A DNA stretch of 64,000 nucleotides from Streptomyces noursei (GCF_016917755.1 NZ_CP070326.1:3038001-3102000); one strand, 5' to 3'. Positions 51,301 to 61,642 are shown, numbered from the stretch's first letter. Program-made: numbers and translations. The notes: a model not told the origin generated them from the letters alone.

Positions 51301-52040
51301 AGCTCACCCTGCGCGTCTGGCGGCAGCAGAACGCCGACGCCGACGGCGCCATGTCCACGTACGAGGTGGACGGCGTCTCCCCCGACATGTCCTTCCTGGA
51401 GATGCTCGACACCCTCAACGAGGAGCTCATCCTCACCGGTGAGGACCCGGTCGCCTTCGACCACGACTGCCGGGAGGGCATCTGCGGGGCCTGCTCGCTC
51501 GTCATCAACGGCGACGCGCACGGCCCGGAGCGGACCACCACCTGCCAGCTCCACATGCGGTCCTTCGAGGACGGCGACACCATCGACGTCGAGCCGTGGC
51601 GGGCCGCGGCCTTCCCGGTCGTGAAGGACCTGGTCGTCGACCGCTCGGCGTTCGACCGGATCATCCAGGCCGGCGGCTACGTCACCGCGCCGACCGGGGC
51701 CGCCCCCGAGGCGCACGCCACGCCGGTGCCCAAGCCGGACGCCGACTTCGCCTTCGAGCACGCCGAGTGCATCGGCTGCGGCGCCTGCGTCGCGGCCTGC
51801 CCCAACGGCGCGGCGATGCTCTTCACGTCCGCGAAGGTCAACCACCTCAACGTGCTGCCGCAGGGCGCGCCGGAGCGCGCGTCCCGGGTGCTGGACATGG
51901 TGGCCCAGATGGACGAGGAGGGCTTCGGCGGCTGCACCCTGGCCGGCGAGTGCGCCACCGCCTGCCCCAAGGGCATCCCGCTGTTCAGCATCACGAAGAT
52001 GAACCGGGAGTTCCTCCGGGCGGCGCGCAAGGGCCGCTGA
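51297..52040 (+). CDS. sdhB: Succinate dehydrogenase / fumarate reductase iron-sulfur subunit
   Basis: 247 residues. N-terminal [2Fe-2S] domain with [15 protein letters not shown] and a Cys in TTTCQLH. C-terminal clusters [14 protein letters not shown] and [14 protein letters not shown] for [4Fe-4S] and [3Fe-4S]. Carries electrons from SdhA FAD to the SdhC hemes. ATG overlaps the sdhA stop by 4 bp. Confidence 0.96.
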
Positions 52041-52068
52041 GCGCACCGCCGGCCCACCGACCGCCGAG

Positions 52069-52115
52069 CACGCGACGGGCCCCCTCCGCAGGACGCGGCG
52101 GGGGCCCGTCGCGTG
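52069..52115. terminator. Terminator between sdhB and hisF
   Basis: Perfect 16-bp inverted repeat CACGCGACGGGCCCCC (52069-52084) with GGGGGCCCGTCGCGTG (52100-52115), 15-nt loop, between convergent stop codons. Probably ends both the sdh and the his transcripts. Confidence 0.9.
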
Positions 52116-52141
52116 CCGTGGGCGGGCGCCGGGCGCGCCGG

Positions 52142-52897
52142 TCACCGCACCGGGTGGCCGGCCTCCCGCAGCGCGTCCTTGACCTGGCCGATGCGCAGGT
52201 CGCCGAAGTGGAAGACGGAGGCGGCCAGCACGGCGTCGGCGCCGGCCGCCACGGCGGGCGCGAAGTCGGCGAGCTTGCCGGCGCCGCCGGAGGCGATCAC
52301 CGGGACGCTCACGTGCCTGCGGACCGCCTCGATCATCTCCACGTCGTAGCCGTCCTTGGTGCCGTCGGCGTCCATGGAGTTCAGCAGGATCTCCCCGGCG
52401 CCCAGCTCCGCGGCGCGGTGCGCCCACTCGACGGCGTCGATCCCGGCCGAGCGGCGGCCGCCGTGCGTGGTGACCTCGAACGTCCCGGCGGCGGTACGGC
52501 GGGCGTCCACGGACAGCACCAGCACCTGGCTGCCGAAGCGCTCGGCGATCTCCTTGATCAGCTCCGGGCGGGCGATCGCCGCGGTGTTGACCCCGACCTT
52601 GTCGGCGCCGGCCCGCAGCAGCTTGTCGACGTCCTCCGCGGTGCGCACCCCACCGCCGACGGTCAGCGGGATGAAGACCTGCTCGGCGGTGCGGCGGACC
52701 ACGTCGTAGGTCGTCTCGCGGTTGCCGGAGGAGGCGGTGATGTCGAGGAAGGTCAGCTCGTCGGCACCCTCCTCGCCGTAGACCTTCGCCATCTCGACCG
52801 GGTCCCCGGCATCGCGCAGGTTCTGGAAGTTGACGCCCTTGACGACGCGGCCGTTGTCGACGTCCAGGCAGGGAATGACGCGGACCGCCAGGGTCAT
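52142..52897 (-). CDS. hisF: Imidazole glycerol phosphate synthase cyclase subunit
   Basis: 251 residues. TIM barrel with [22 protein letters not shown], the first catalytic Asp in it, the second in [13 protein letters not shown], phosphate motifs GGGVRT and ASGGAG. Uses ammonia from HisH to make imidazole glycerol phosphate and AICAR. Last gene of the his operon; 5 bp after the ridA-like gene. Confidence 0.97.
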   Translation of the reverse strand: MTLAVRVIPCLDVDNGRVVKGVNFQNLRDAGDPVEMAKVYGEEGADELTFLDITASSGNRETTYDVVRRTAEQVFIPLTVGGGVRTAEDVDKLLRAGADKVGVNTAAIARPELIKEIAERFGSQVLVLSVDARRTAAGTFEVTTHGGRRSAGIDAVEWAHRAAELGAGEILLNSMDADGTKDGYDVEMIEAVRRHVSVPVIASGGAGKLADFAPAVAAGADAVLAASVFHFGDLRIGQVKDALREAGHPVR

Positions 52898-52902
52898 GTC
52901 GT

Positions 52903-53313
52903 TCAGCCCTCTCGCTCGGTTTCCGGGGACAGGTCCCGGAACGCTTCTAGTTCTACTTCCACCAGGACGCGGGAGTCGACGAAGCCGGAGACCACGACCA
53001 CGGTCGTGGCGGGCGGCGCGGCTTCGAACAGCTCGCGGTGGGCGCGGGCGGCGGCGTCCGCGTCGCGCAGGTGGGTCAGGTACATCCGGGTGCGCAGCAC
53101 CTCGGCGACGCCCACCCCGAAGGGTTTGAGCGCCGCCAACGCGTTCCCGAAGGCGACCTTGGTCTGGACGTAGGGGTCGCCCTCGCCCTGGAGGACGCCG
53201 CCGACCAGCGGCATGGTGCCGGAGACCAGGACCCGGTCGCCGGCCGCCACCGCACGCGCGAAGCCAATGGTCTCTTCCCAGGGACTGTCGGTCCGTACGC
53301 GCTCGATGCTCAT
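52903..53313 (-). CDS. RidA-family protein
   Basis: 136 residues. RidA/YjgF fold: [33 protein letters not shown] and a C-terminal [12 protein letters not shown]. The catalytic Arg region appears as RTRMYLT. Classical RidA hydrolyses reactive enamines and imines from amino-acid metabolism. Placement between priA and hisF is conserved in Streptomyces as far as I recall; its role in histidine synthesis is unknown. ATG start. Confidence 0.88.
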   Translation of the reverse strand: MSIERVRTDSPWEETIGFARAVAAGDRVLVSGTMPLVGGVLQGEGDPYVQTKVAFGNALAALKPFGVGVAEVLRTRMYLTHLRDADAAARAHRELFEAAPPATTVVVVSGFVDSRVLVEVELEAFRDLSPETEREG

Positions 53314-53352
53314 CACGCCGCCTCCCATGTGGCCGGTTGCGGCACCCGCGGT

Positions 53353-54084
53353 CTACGACACGGCCGCCAGTGCCTCTTCGAGGGTGAACGCCTTCGCGTA
53401 GAGCGCCTTGCCGACGATGGAGCCCTCGACACCCTCCGGCACCAGCGCGGCGATCGCCCGCAGGTCGTCGAGGGAGGAGACGCCGCCGGAGGCGACGACC
53501 GGGCGGTCGGTGGCCGCGCAGACGTTCTTCAGCAGCTCCAGGTTGGGGCCCTGGAGCGTGCCGTCCTTGTTGATGTCGGTGACGACGTAGCGGGCGCAGC
53601 CCTCGGAGTCCAGGCGGGCCAGCGTCTCGTAGAGGTCGCCGCCGTCGCGGGTCCAGCCGCGGCCGCGCAGGGTCGTGCCGCGGACGTCCAGGCCCACCGC
53701 GATCTTGTCGCCGTGCTCGGCGATGATCTTGGCGACCCACTCCGGGTCCTCCAGCGCCGCGGTGCCGATGTTGACCCGGGTGCAGCCCGTGGCCAGCGCG
53801 GCGGCCAGCGAGTCGTCGTCGCGGATCCCGCCGGACAGCTCGACCTTGATGTCCATGGAGCGGGCTACCTGGGCGATCTGCGCGCGGTTGTCGCCGGTGC
53901 CGAAGGCGGCGTCCAGGTCGACCAGGTGCAGCCACTCGGCGCCGGCCGCCTGCCAGGCCAGCGCGGCCTGCAGCGGGTCGCCGTAGGAGGTCTCCGAGCC
54001 GGACTCGCCGTGCACCAGGCGGACGGCCTGGCCGTCGCGGACGTCGACGGCGGGCAGCAGTTCAAGCTTGTTCGCAGCGTTCAC
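53353..54084 (-). CDS. priA: Bifunctional phosphoribosyl isomerase PriA (HisA/TrpF)
   Basis: 243 residues from a GTG overlapping the hisH stop by 4 bp. TIM barrel with [20 protein letters not shown] (catalytic Asp), [36 protein letters not shown] (second Asp) and VASGGVS. In actinobacteria PriA isomerises both ProFAR (histidine) and PRA (tryptophan). No trpF is present in the window, in line with this. Confidence 0.95.
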   Translation of the reverse strand: MNAANKLELLPAVDVRDGQAVRLVHGESGSETSYGDPLQAALAWQAAGAEWLHLVDLDAAFGTGDNRAQIAQVARSMDIKVELSGGIRDDDSLAAALATGCTRVNIGTAALEDPEWVAKIIAEHGDKIAVGLDVRGTTLRGRGWTRDGGDLYETLARLDSEGCARYVVTDINKDGTLQGPNLELLKNVCAATDRPVVASGGVSSLDDLRAIAALVPEGVEGSIVGKALYAKAFTLEEALAAVS

Positions 54085-54776
54085 AGCGTTTCGATCCAGT
54101 TGGTGAGGAGCTGGGCACCGGCGTCGCCGGACTTCTCGGGGTGGAACTGGGTGGCCCACAGCGGGCCGTTCTCGACCGCGGCCACGAACGGCTCGCCGTG
54201 CGTGGACCAGGTGACCTTGGGGGCGGCGAGGGCGGCGTTGCCGATCTCCAGCTCCCAGTCGTGGACCGCGTAGGAGTGCACGAAGTAGTAGCGGGCGTCG
54301 GCGGGCATCCCCGCGAACAGCCGCGAGCCCTCGGCGGGGCGGACGGTGTTCCAGCCCATGTGCGGGACGACCTCGGCCTTGAGCGGGCCGACCGTGCCGG
54401 GCCACTCGTCGAGGCCGTCGGTCTCCACGCCGTGCTCGATGCCGCGCCCGAAGAGGATCTGCATGCCGACGCAGATGCCCATCACCGGACGGCCACCGGA
54501 CAGCCGGCGGCCGACGACCCAGTCGCCGCGGGCCTCCTTCAGCCCGCGCATGCACGCGGCGAACGCGCCGACGCCGGGCACCAGCAGCCCGTCGGCGTTC
54601 ATCGCGGTGTCGTAGTCGCGGGTGATCTCCACGTCCGCGCCGACGTGTGCCAGGGCGCGCTCGGCGGACCGGACGTTGCCGAAGCCGTAGTCGAAGACGA
54701 CGACCTTCTTGGCGGCCCTACCCGAGGACTGCTGCCCCGCGGACTGCCGCCCGGGGGACTGCTGCGCGGCGCTCAA
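54081..54776 (-). CDS. hisH: Imidazole glycerol phosphate synthase glutaminase subunit
   Basis: 231 residues from a TTG at 54776. GGAGG lies 7 nt upstream of the TTG but only 1 nt before an in-frame ATG at 54782, and the TTG forms a TTGA overlap with the stop of the upstream small gene, so TTG is the likely start. Class I glutaminase: [11 protein letters not shown] with the nucleophile Cys, and [10 protein letters not shown] with His and Glu. A Gln/Ser/Gly-rich 20-residue start precedes the domain. Supplies ammonia to HisF. Confidence 0.95.
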   Translation of the reverse strand: MSAAQQSPGRQSAGQQSSGRAAKKVVVFDYGFGNVRSAERALAHVGADVEITRDYDTAMNADGLLVPGVGAFAACMRGLKEARGDWVVGRRLSGGRPVMGICVGMQILFGRGIEHGVETDGLDEWPGTVGPLKAEVVPHMGWNTVRPAEGSRLFAGMPADARYYFVHSYAVHDWELEIGNAALAAPKVTWSTHGEPFVAAVENGPLWATQFHPEKSGDAGAQLLTNWIETL

Positions 54777-54937
54777 TTCCATACCTCCAGTCGCAGCACA
54801 CCGGCCGCCAGGCACATCGCCGAGGCGATGGCCATCAGGATGATCACGCTCCTGGGGATCTTCTGCTTCCAGAACGAGTAGACCCCACCGAGGAGGAAGA
54901 GACCCACCAGGATGAAGACGGTGGACAGGCCGTTCAT
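54773..54937 (-). CDS. 54-residue membrane protein in the his operon
   Basis: Two hydrophobic helices ([18 protein letters not shown] and [19 protein letters not shown]) joined by WKQKIPR. The ATG overlaps the hisB stop as TGATG and its stop overlaps the hisH TTG as TTGA, so it is translated with the operon. No family recognised; function unknown. Confidence 0.8.
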   Translation of the reverse strand: MNGLSTVFILVGLFLLGGVYSFWKQKIPRSVIILMAIASAMCLAAGVLRLEVWN

Positions 54938-55542
54938 CAGAGGGCGCCCTTCGTGGAGGGCAGAATGCCGGCCGCGCGCGGGTCGCGTTCGCTGGCGTAG
55001 CGCAGGGCCCGGGCCAGCGCCTTGAACTGGCACTCCACGATGTGGTGGGCGTTGCGGCCGTACGGGACGTGGACGTGCAGCGCGATCTGGGCCTGGGCGA
55101 CGAACGACTCGAGTATGTGCCGGGTCATCGTGGTGTCGTAGGTGCCGATCATCGGCGCCATGTTCTCCGGCTCGGTGTGCACCAGGTAGGGGCGACCGGA
55201 GAGGTCGACGGTGACCTGGGCCAGCGACTCGTCCAGCGGGACGGTGCAGTTGCCGAAGCGGTAGATGCCGACCTTGTCGCCGAGCGCCTGCTTGAAGGCG
55301 GCGCCCAGCGCGAGGGCGGTGTCCTCGATGGTGTGGTGGGTGTCGATGTGCAGATCGCCGTCGGTCTTGACCTTGAGGTCGAAGAGGCCGTGCCGGCCGA
55401 GCTGGTCGAGCATGTGGTCGTAGAAGCCGACGCCGGTCGAGACATCGACCTGGCCGGTGCCGTCGAGGTCGATCTCGACCAGCACCGTCGTCTCCTTGGT
55501 GGTGCGCTCCACGCGCCCCACGCGGGCGGTATCCCCGCTCAT
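54937..55542 (-). CDS. hisB: Imidazoleglycerol-phosphate dehydratase
   Basis: 201 residues. Monofunctional Mn-dependent dehydratase: [30 protein letters not shown], the second His-rich motif [19 protein letters not shown]. No fused phosphatase domain. ATG overlaps the hisC stop by 4 bp. Confidence 0.97.
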   Translation of the reverse strand: MSGDTARVGRVERTTKETTVLVEIDLDGTGQVDVSTGVGFYDHMLDQLGRHGLFDLKVKTDGDLHIDTHHTIEDTALALGAAFKQALGDKVGIYRFGNCTVPLDESLAQVTVDLSGRPYLVHTEPENMAPMIGTYDTTMTRHILESFVAQAQIALHVHVPYGRNAHHIVECQFKALARALRYASERDPRAAGILPSTKGAL

Positions 55543-56690
55543 CGCTTGTTCTCCTTCAGGCTGCGTTCTTTGAGCACCGCGCGCACCGCTTCCAGGAACG
55601 CGTCGTTCTCGGCCGGGGTGCCGGCGGTGACCCGCAGCCAGCCCGGTACGCCGTTGTCGCGGACCAGCACGCCGTGGTCGAGGATGGCCTGCCAGACGGC
55701 GTGCGCGTCGTCGAAGAGGCCGAACTGGACGAAGTTGGCGTCCGACGCGACGACCTGGCAGTCGAGCGCGCGCAGTTCGGCGACCAGGCGGTCCCGCTCG
55801 CCCTTGAGCTGCGCGACGTACCCCAGGAGCGTATCGGTGTGCTCCAGGGCGGCGAGCGCGGTGGCCTGGGTGACGGACGAGAGGTGGTACGGCAGCCGGA
55901 CCAGCTGGACGGCGTCGACCACGGCCGGGTCGGCGGCGAGGTAGCCCAGCCGGAGCCCGGCGGCGCCGAACGCCTTGGACATCGTCCGGGAGAGCACCAG
56001 GTTCGGCCGGCCCTCGATCAGCCGCAGCAGCGACGGGTGGTGGCTGAACTCGACGTACGCCTCGTCGACCACCACCAGCGCCCCCGCGGTGTCCGCCCGG
56101 GCGGCCTGCGCCGCCTCGTACAGCGCGAGGACGGTGTCGGCCTCGACGGCGGTGCCGGTGGGGTTGTTCGGCGAGCAGACGAAGACCACGTCGGGGCGGT
56201 GCTCGGCGATGGCCGCCCGGGCCGCCTCCACGTCGATGGTGAAGTCGTCGTTGCGCGGGCCGGAGATCCAGCCGGTGCCGGTGCCGCGCGAGATCAGCGC
56301 GTGCATGGAGTACGACGGCTCGAAGCCGAGCGCGGTGCGGCCGGGGCCGCCGAAGGTCTGCAGCAGCTGCTGGATGACCTCGTTGGAGCCGTTGGCGGCC
56401 CACACCTGCTCGGTGGTGACCGCGTGGCCGGCGGTGCGGGTGAGGTAGGCGGCCAGCGCGGTGCGCAGCTCGATCGCGTCCCGGTCGGGGTAGCGGTTGA
56501 GGTGGCGGGCGGCCTCGGTCACCCGCTCGGCGATCCGCCGCACCAGCGGCTCGGGGAGCGGGTAGGGGTTCTCGTTGGTGTTGAGGCGCACCGGGACGTC
56601 CAGCTGCGGCGCGCCGTAGGGGGACTTGCCGCGCAGCTCGTCCCGGACGGGGAGCTCGTCCATACGGGACACCGGGGAGTTCTTGGTCAC
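55539..56690 (-). CDS. hisC: Histidinol-phosphate aminotransferase
   Basis: 383 residues from GTG, 8 bp after hisD. Class II PLP aminotransferase: [11 protein letters not shown] at the substrate-binding start, [19 protein letters not shown], and the PLP Lys in [18 protein letters not shown]. Converts imidazole acetol phosphate to histidinol phosphate. An in-frame ATG nine codons on is an alternative start. Confidence 0.95.
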   Translation of the reverse strand: MTKNSPVSRMDELPVRDELRGKSPYGAPQLDVPVRLNTNENPYPLPEPLVRRIAERVTEAARHLNRYPDRDAIELRTALAAYLTRTAGHAVTTEQVWAANGSNEVIQQLLQTFGGPGRTALGFEPSYSMHALISRGTGTGWISGPRNDDFTIDVEAARAAIAEHRPDVVFVCSPNNPTGTAVEADTVLALYEAAQAARADTAGALVVVDEAYVEFSHHPSLLRLIEGRPNLVLSRTMSKAFGAAGLRLGYLAADPAVVDAVQLVRLPYHLSSVTQATALAALEHTDTLLGYVAQLKGERDRLVAELRALDCQVVASDANFVQFGLFDDAHAVWQAILDHGVLVRDNGVPGWLRVTAGTPAENDAFLEAVRAVLKERSLKENKR

Positions 56691-56698
56691 GTGCCTGC

Positions 56699-58024
56699 TC
56701 ACTTGCTCTGGGGGACCGTCCAGTCGAACCTCGCCTTGATCGCCGCGCCGTGGGCCGGGAGGTCCTCGGCCTCGGCGAGGGTCACCACATGGTGGGCGAC
56801 CTCGGCCAGCGCCTCCCGCGAGTAGTCCACGACGTGGATGCCGCGCAGGAACGACTGGACGGACAGGCCCGAGGAGTGGCAGGCGCAACCGCCGGTGGGC
56901 AGGACGTGGTTGGAGCCGGCGCAGTAGTCGCCGAGGGAGACCGGGGCGTGCGGGCCGACGAAGATCGCGCCGGCGTTGCGGACCCGGGCGGCGACCGCGG
57001 CGGCGTCGGCGGTCTGGATCTCCAGGTGCTCGGCGCCGTAGGCGTCCACCACCTTCAGGCCCTCGTCGAGGCCGTCCACCAGGACGATCGCGGACTGCCG
57101 GCCGGACAGCGCCGGCACGATGCGGTCCTCGACGTGCTTGGTGGCCTCGATCTGCGGGGCCAGCTCCTTCTCGGTGCGGTCGGCCAGCTCCTCGGAGTCG
57201 GTGACCAGGACCGCGGCGGCCATCGGGTCGTGCTCGGCCTGGCTGATCAGGTCGGCGGCGACGTGGACCGGGTCGGCGGTGCGGTCGGCGAGGACCGCGA
57301 TCTCGGTGGGCCCGGCCTCGGAGTCGATGCCGATCCGGCCCTTGAGGAGGCGCTTGGCGGCGGCGACGTAGATGTTGCCGGGGCCGGTGACGAGGGCGAC
57401 CGGGGCGCACTCGTCGGTGCCGTACGCGAACATCGCGACGGCCTGGGCGCCGCCCGCGGCGTAGACCTCGTCGACGCCGAGCAGGGCGCAGGCAGCCAGG
57501 ATCGTGGGGTGCGGCAGCCCTGCGAAGTCGGCCTGCGGCGGGGAGGCGACGGCCAGCGAACCGACGCCGGCCTCCTGGGCGGGGACGACGTTCATGACGA
57601 CGGAGGAGGGGTAGACCGACCGGCCGCCGGGGACGTAGAGGCCGACCCGCTCGACCGGGACCCAGCGCTCGGTGACCGTGCCGCCGGGCACCACCTTGGT
57701 GGTGACGTCGGTGCGCCGCTGCTCGCGGTGGACGATCCGGGCGCGCCGGATGGACTCCTCCAGGGCGGCACGGACCTTCGGGTCCAGCGCGTCGAGGGCC
57801 TCGGTGAGGGCCTCGACCGGGACCCGGACCCGCTCGATCTCGACACCGTCGAACCGCCGCGCGTAGTCGATCAGCGCCGCGGTGCCGCGATGGCGTACGT
57901 CCTCGCAGATCGGCCGCACCTGCTCCAGGGCGGCTTCCACGTCGAACTCGGCACGGGGCAGCAGGTCGCGCAGGGCGGCACCCTCGGGGAGGGCGGCGCC
58001 ACGCAGATCGATTCGGGAGATCAC
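56699..58024 (-). CDS. hisD: Histidinol dehydrogenase
   Basis: 441 residues from GTG. Zinc enzyme for the last two oxidations to histidine. Motifs [53 protein letters not shown], and the catalytic and zinc residues in [20 protein letters not shown] and GIHVVDYS. First gene of the his operon. A GGGGGA run abuts the GTG with too little spacing for a normal ribosome site. A 19-bp palindrome lies 40 bp upstream. Confidence 0.96.
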   Translation of the reverse strand: MISRIDLRGAALPEGAALRDLLPRAEFDVEAALEQVRPICEDVRHRGTAALIDYARRFDGVEIERVRVPVEALTEALDALDPKVRAALEESIRRARIVHREQRRTDVTTKVVPGGTVTERWVPVERVGLYVPGGRSVYPSSVVMNVVPAQEAGVGSLAVASPPQADFAGLPHPTILAACALLGVDEVYAAGGAQAVAMFAYGTDECAPVALVTGPGNIYVAAAKRLLKGRIGIDSEAGPTEIAVLADRTADPVHVAADLISQAEHDPMAAAVLVTDSEELADRTEKELAPQIEATKHVEDRIVPALSGRQSAIVLVDGLDEGLKVVDAYGAEHLEIQTADAAAVAARVRNAGAIFVGPHAPVSLGDYCAGSNHVLPTGGCACHSSGLSVQSFLRGIHVVDYSREALAEVAHHVVTLAEAEDLPAHGAAIKARFDWTVPQSK

Positions 58025-58063
58025 TCCCCCAGTGTCTCAGACCCGCCGATGCCCCCGAGCGGC

Positions 58064-58082
58064 CGTATCACTCAGTGATACG
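58064..58082. promoter_or_regulatory. Palindrome CGTATCACTcAGTGATACG upstream of hisD
   Basis: Perfect 9-bp arms around a single C, 40 bp upstream of the hisD start, followed by a partial third half-site CAGTGACACG (58083-58092). It has the form of a repressor operator for the his operon. The rest of the 393-bp gap to the divergent gene shows nothing I can assign. Confidence 0.65.
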
Positions 58083-58417
58083 CAGTGACACGCGGGCCGG
58101 ACCGCCTACGGACCGGTCCGAGAAGTTGACCGGAGTTGGCCCTGACCACGCGTGTTCAACCGGTCACCGGGCGGGCAAGGGGTCGGTGCGGGCGTACCGG
58201 GAGGCTCCCGGGGCGGGCACCGGAGCGCCCGCCGGGACACGCCCGAACAGGTATCGCGACCGGATGCCGACCGTCCGGGGCGCGGGCCCCGGCCGCCGGA
58301 CGCCCCGGAGTGGGCGACCGCCGCACCGCAGCACCGCACGGCGACCACCGGACGACCAGCGATCGACCACCACAGGCGGCCTGCCGGCAGGCACCGCGAG
58401 AGCGAGGGGGAGCCACA

Positions 58418-60019
58418 GTGACCGGAGCCAGGGACGGCGACGCGCCCGCCGACCTGCGACTGACGTCCGCGGAGTGGAGCATGTGGCAGGCGTTCCGCAA
58501 CGGCAGCACCTGCAACCTCAGCAGCGGCGAGCCGTCCCGGGACGACCCGCACGGGCAGCACCTGTGGGGCCCGGAGCGCCGGGTCCGGGCCCGGGTGGTG
58601 GCGCTGCTGCTGCTCGACGGGCCACCGGCGCAACCGGGCCGGGTGCCCGGGCTGAAGCTCACCGGTGCGTACATCACGGACACTCTCGACCTTGCGGGCG
58701 GCACGATCAAGCCATTCGTGGAGCTGCGGGACTGCCGTTTCGAGGCCGAGGTGCTGCTGCCGGAGAGCCGCTTCACCACCCTGCGGATGGTGAACTGCGC
58801 GATACCCCGGCTGGAGGCGGCCCGGCTGCACACCGAGGGCGATCTGCACCTGCCGCGCTGTGTGGTGCACTCCGGGATCCGGCTGACCGACGCGCACATC
58901 GGCACCGATCTGATGCTCAATCAGGTGGTGGTCCACAAGGACCGGCAGGGCCGCTCGATCATGGCGGACGGGATGACCGTCGCCCAGGACCTCCAGGCGG
59001 AGATGCTGGAGTCCTACGGCGAGCTGTCGCTGCGCGGCGCCACCGTCGGGGTGTCGCTGAGCCTGCGCGGCAGCCATCTGAGCAATCCGTTCGGCCGCCG
59101 GGCGCTGAACGCCCCCCAGCTGACCGTCGAGCGGACCCTCTACCTCACCGCCGCGGGCCTGGCCAACTCCCCGTTCTCCAGCGGTGCCACACCCCCGTAC
59201 GGGATCACCCACACCCCCGCCCGCGGCACCCGGATGCAGCGCTTCGAGTGCGAGGGCGGGGTGCGGCTGGACGACGGACGGTTCGGGGACGCGGTGGACC
59301 TGGAGCACGCCCGGTTCATCATGGAGTCCGACCAGGAGCTGTCGCTGCGCCGCATCCAGACGCCGGAGCTGCGGTTCCTCGGCGAGCGCCCGCAGCGCGG
59401 CCGGGTGATCCTCTCCGGCGCCCGGGTCGTCAACCTCGTCGACAAATCGGCGAGCTGGCCCGGGCTGGGCGGGCTGATGATGGCCGGCTTCTCCTACGAG
59501 ACGCTGATCCCGCGCGGCCACTTCCCGCTGGCGCTGCGGCTCCAGTGGGTGGCCGCGGCGACGCCGGAGTACGCACCCGAACCGTACGAGATGCTGGCCG
59601 CCTCGCTGCGCGCGATGGGCGAGGACGCGGACGCCCGGGAGGTGCTGCTGGCCAAGCAGCGGCGACGGCGCGAGACGCTGCCGCTGGCGGCGAAGGCGTG
59701 GGGCTTCCTCCAGGACTGGACGGTGGCCTACGGCTACCGCCCGGGGCGGGCCACGGTGTGGATGGCGATCCTGTGGGCGATCGGCACCGCGTACTTCGCC
59801 TCGAACCCGCCGCCGCCCCTCAAGCACGACGAGGCGCCGCCGTGGAACCCCTACCTGTACTCCCTGGACCTGCTGCTGCCGGTGATCGACCTCTATCAGG
59901 GCGGCGCGTGGAAACCGGGCGGCGCCGCCCAGTGGGTGGCGGCGGTGATGATCATGGCCGGGTGGGTGTTGGCGACGACGGTCGCGACCGGCGCGTCCCG
60001 GTTGCTGCGGCGGCAGTAG
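58418..60019 (+). CDS. Pentapeptide-repeat-like membrane protein, unknown
   Basis: 533 residues from a GTG with GGGGGAG 6 nt upstream. The first ~400 residues are a long array of short strands (LKLTGAYITDTLDLAGGTI, ELRDCRFEAEV, LRGATVGVSLSLRGSHL) that look like a degenerate pentapeptide or right-handed beta-helix. It then has a helical linker (AKQRRRRETLPLAAKAWGFLQDW) and two membrane helices near residues 445-462 and 504-525. The helix domain probably faces the cytosol. No function known. Confidence 0.8.
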   Translation: MTGARDGDAPADLRLTSAEWSMWQAFRNGSTCNLSSGEPSRDDPHGQHLWGPERRVRARVVALLLLDGPPAQPGRVPGLKLTGAYITDTLDLAGGTIKPFVELRDCRFEAEVLLPESRFTTLRMVNCAIPRLEAARLHTEGDLHLPRCVVHSGIRLTDAHIGTDLMLNQVVVHKDRQGRSIMADGMTVAQDLQAEMLESYGELSLRGATVGVSLSLRGSHLSNPFGRRALNAPQLTVERTLYLTAAGLANSPFSSGATPPYGITHTPARGTRMQRFECEGGVRLDDGRFGDAVDLEHARFIMESDQELSLRRIQTPELRFLGERPQRGRVILSGARVVNLVDKSASWPGLGGLMMAGFSYETLIPRGHFPLALRLQWVAAATPEYAPEPYEMLAASLRAMGEDADAREVLLAKQRRRRETLPLAAKAWGFLQDWTVAYGYRPGRATVWMAILWAIGTAYFASNPPPPLKHDEAPPWNPYLYSLDLLLPVIDLYQGGAWKPGGAAQWVAAVMIMAGWVLATTVATGASRLLRRQ

Positions 60020-60123
60020 GGCCGGTTTCGCGGGGGCGGGAGCGCCCGGCGGGACCCGGTGGACGGGCCCGAGCCGGGTGCGGGTGATGGCGCACCCAGG
60101 CACAGGCTCTAGGCTTACGGGCT

Positions 60124-60861
60124 GTGTCCTCCCTGCGTCTGCCGCTGTTCCCGCTCAACTCGGTGCTGTTCCCGGGTCTGGTGCTGCCGCTGAACGTCTT
60201 CGAGGCGCGCTACCGGGCGATGATGCGCCATCTGCTGGAGCGGCCCGAGGACGACCGCCGGTTCGCGGTGGTCGCCATCCGGGACGGCCGCGAGGTGGCG
60301 TTCACCGCGCCGGGGCTGCCGGACGCCACCGCGCCGACCGCCACCGGCCCGGCCGCGGGCTTCGGCGACGATCCGGTCCGGGCCTTCCACGCCGTCGGCT
60401 GCGTCGCGGACGCGGCCACCATCCAGGAGAAGTCGGGCGGCGGCTACGAGGTCCTGGCCACCGGCACCACCCGCTTCCGGCTGCTGTCGGTGGACGCCTC
60501 CGGGCCGTATCTGACCGCTGAGCTGGAGCCGCTGGAGGAGGACCACGGGGAGGGCGCGGGCGCGCTGGCCTCCGGCGTGGTGCGTGCCTTCCGCACCTAT
60601 CAGAAGCGGCTGGCCTGGGCGAACGAGCGGACCCTCGCCAGCGGCCAGGACCTGCCCGCCGACCCGGCGGTGCTGTCGTACCTGGTCGCCGCCGCGGCGG
60701 TGCTGGGTGTGCCGGCCAAGCAGGAGCTGCTGGCGGCGCCGGACACCGCGGACCGGCTGCGGCAGGAGCTGAAACTGCTTCGCCAGGAGGCGGCGGTGAT
60801 CGGTAAGCTCCCGTCGCTGCCGGCCGTGGAGCTGACCCGGCAGCCGACCAGTCCCAACTGA
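60124..60861 (+). CDS. Lon-substrate-binding-domain protein
   Basis: 245 residues from GTG. Free-standing Lon N-terminal domain: LRLPLFPLNSVLFPGLVLPLNVFEARYRAMM, then GCVADAATIQEKSGGGYEVLATGTTRFRLL and a C-terminal helical part. Related proteins resemble cereblon-like or YcbX/LonN adaptors; function unknown. It lacks ATPase and protease domains. Followed 66 bp later by the deacylase gene. Confidence 0.9.
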   Translation: MSSLRLPLFPLNSVLFPGLVLPLNVFEARYRAMMRHLLERPEDDRRFAVVAIRDGREVAFTAPGLPDATAPTATGPAAGFGDDPVRAFHAVGCVADAATIQEKSGGGYEVLATGTTRFRLLSVDASGPYLTAELEPLEEDHGEGAGALASGVVRAFRTYQKRLAWANERTLASGQDLPADPAVLSYLVAAAAVLGVPAKQELLAAPDTADRLRQELKLLRQEAAVIGKLPSLPAVELTRQPTSPN

Positions 60862-60927
60862 CACACCGGCTCGCGGGTCTCCGGTCCCGAGGCCGCCGGC
60901 TCCGCGGGCGAACGAGGCGAGGGCACC

Positions 60928-61443
60928 GTGGCGAAGAAGGCGAAGCAGGGGAAGAAGGCCGGCCCGCAGACCGGCGGCACGCCGGCGACGGTGGCGCTGA
61001 CCGCGGCCGGCGTCCCGTTCACGGTGCACGCCTACGAGCACGACCCGGCGGCGGCCTCGTACGGCGAGGAGGCCGCGGAGGCGCTCGGGGTCTCCCCCGA
61101 CCAGGTGTTCAAGACGCTGCTGGCGGACGTCGACGGCACCCTCACGGTGGCCGTGGTGCCGGTCTCCGGCTCGCTGGACCTGAAGGCGCTGGCCGCCGCG
61201 GTGGGCGGCAAGCGGGCCGCGATGGCCGATCCGGCGGCGGCCGAGCGCAGCACCGGCTATGTGCTGGGCGGGATCTCGCCGCTGGGGCAGCGCAAGCGGC
61301 TGCGGACGGTACTGGACGCCTCGGCGCAGGGCCGGCCGACGGTGTGCGTCTCGGCGGGCCGGCGCGGGCTGGAGGTCGAGCTCGCCCCCGACGACCTGGT
61401 CGCGCTGACGGGCGCCCGACTGGCACCGATCGCGCGGGGCTGA
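60928..61443 (+). CDS. ybaK: Cys-tRNA(Pro) deacylase
   Basis: 171 residues from GTG. YbaK/EbsC editing domain: TPATVALTAAGVPFTVHAYEHDP, ALGVSPDQVFKTLLADVDG with the catalytic Lys, GGKRAAMADPAAAERSTGYVLGGISPLGQ. Hydrolyses mischarged Cys-tRNA(Pro) in trans. A Lys-rich start (KKAKQGKKAG) may aid tRNA binding. Confidence 0.92.
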   Translation: MAKKAKQGKKAGPQTGGTPATVALTAAGVPFTVHAYEHDPAAASYGEEAAEALGVSPDQVFKTLLADVDGTLTVAVVPVSGSLDLKALAAAVGGKRAAMADPAAAERSTGYVLGGISPLGQRKRLRTVLDASAQGRPTVCVSAGRRGLEVELAPDDLVALTGARLAPIARG

Positions 61444-61548
61444 GCGCCCCGCCGGCGCCGCCGCGCGCCCCCGGTTGCCGCCGGCCGCGCCGCACCGGGG
61501 CTTCCTGCCGCACCCCGCCCTCGGCTACTACCGGGGAGGAGGTACGCC

Positions 61549-61623
61549 ATGTCGAAGAGGACCCGTAAGCGGAAGTGGCGCGTCCGGAAGGGGCGGGCCA
61601 ACCACGGTCGCCGGCCGTCCTGA
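61549..61623 (+). CDS. Ribosomal protein bL37
   Basis: 24 residues with the sequence pattern SKRTRKRKW...KGRANHGRRPS. The extreme Lys/Arg content and the ANHGxRP end match bL37, the tiny large-subunit protein described from mycobacterial ribosomes. A strong GGAGGAGG ribosome site lies 6 nt upstream of the ATG. Too short to be found by normal gene callers. Confidence 0.85.
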   Translation: MSKRTRKRKWRVRKGRANHGRRPS

Positions 61624-61635
61624 GGGGCGGCCGGC
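61610..61635. terminator. Terminator overlapping the bL37 stop
   Basis: Arms GCCGGCCG (61610-61617) and CGGCCGGC (61628-61635) with a short loop containing the stop codon. It lies between bL37 and the convergent DUF2567-like gene. Confidence 0.6.
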
Positions 61636-61642
61636 GGAGCGG

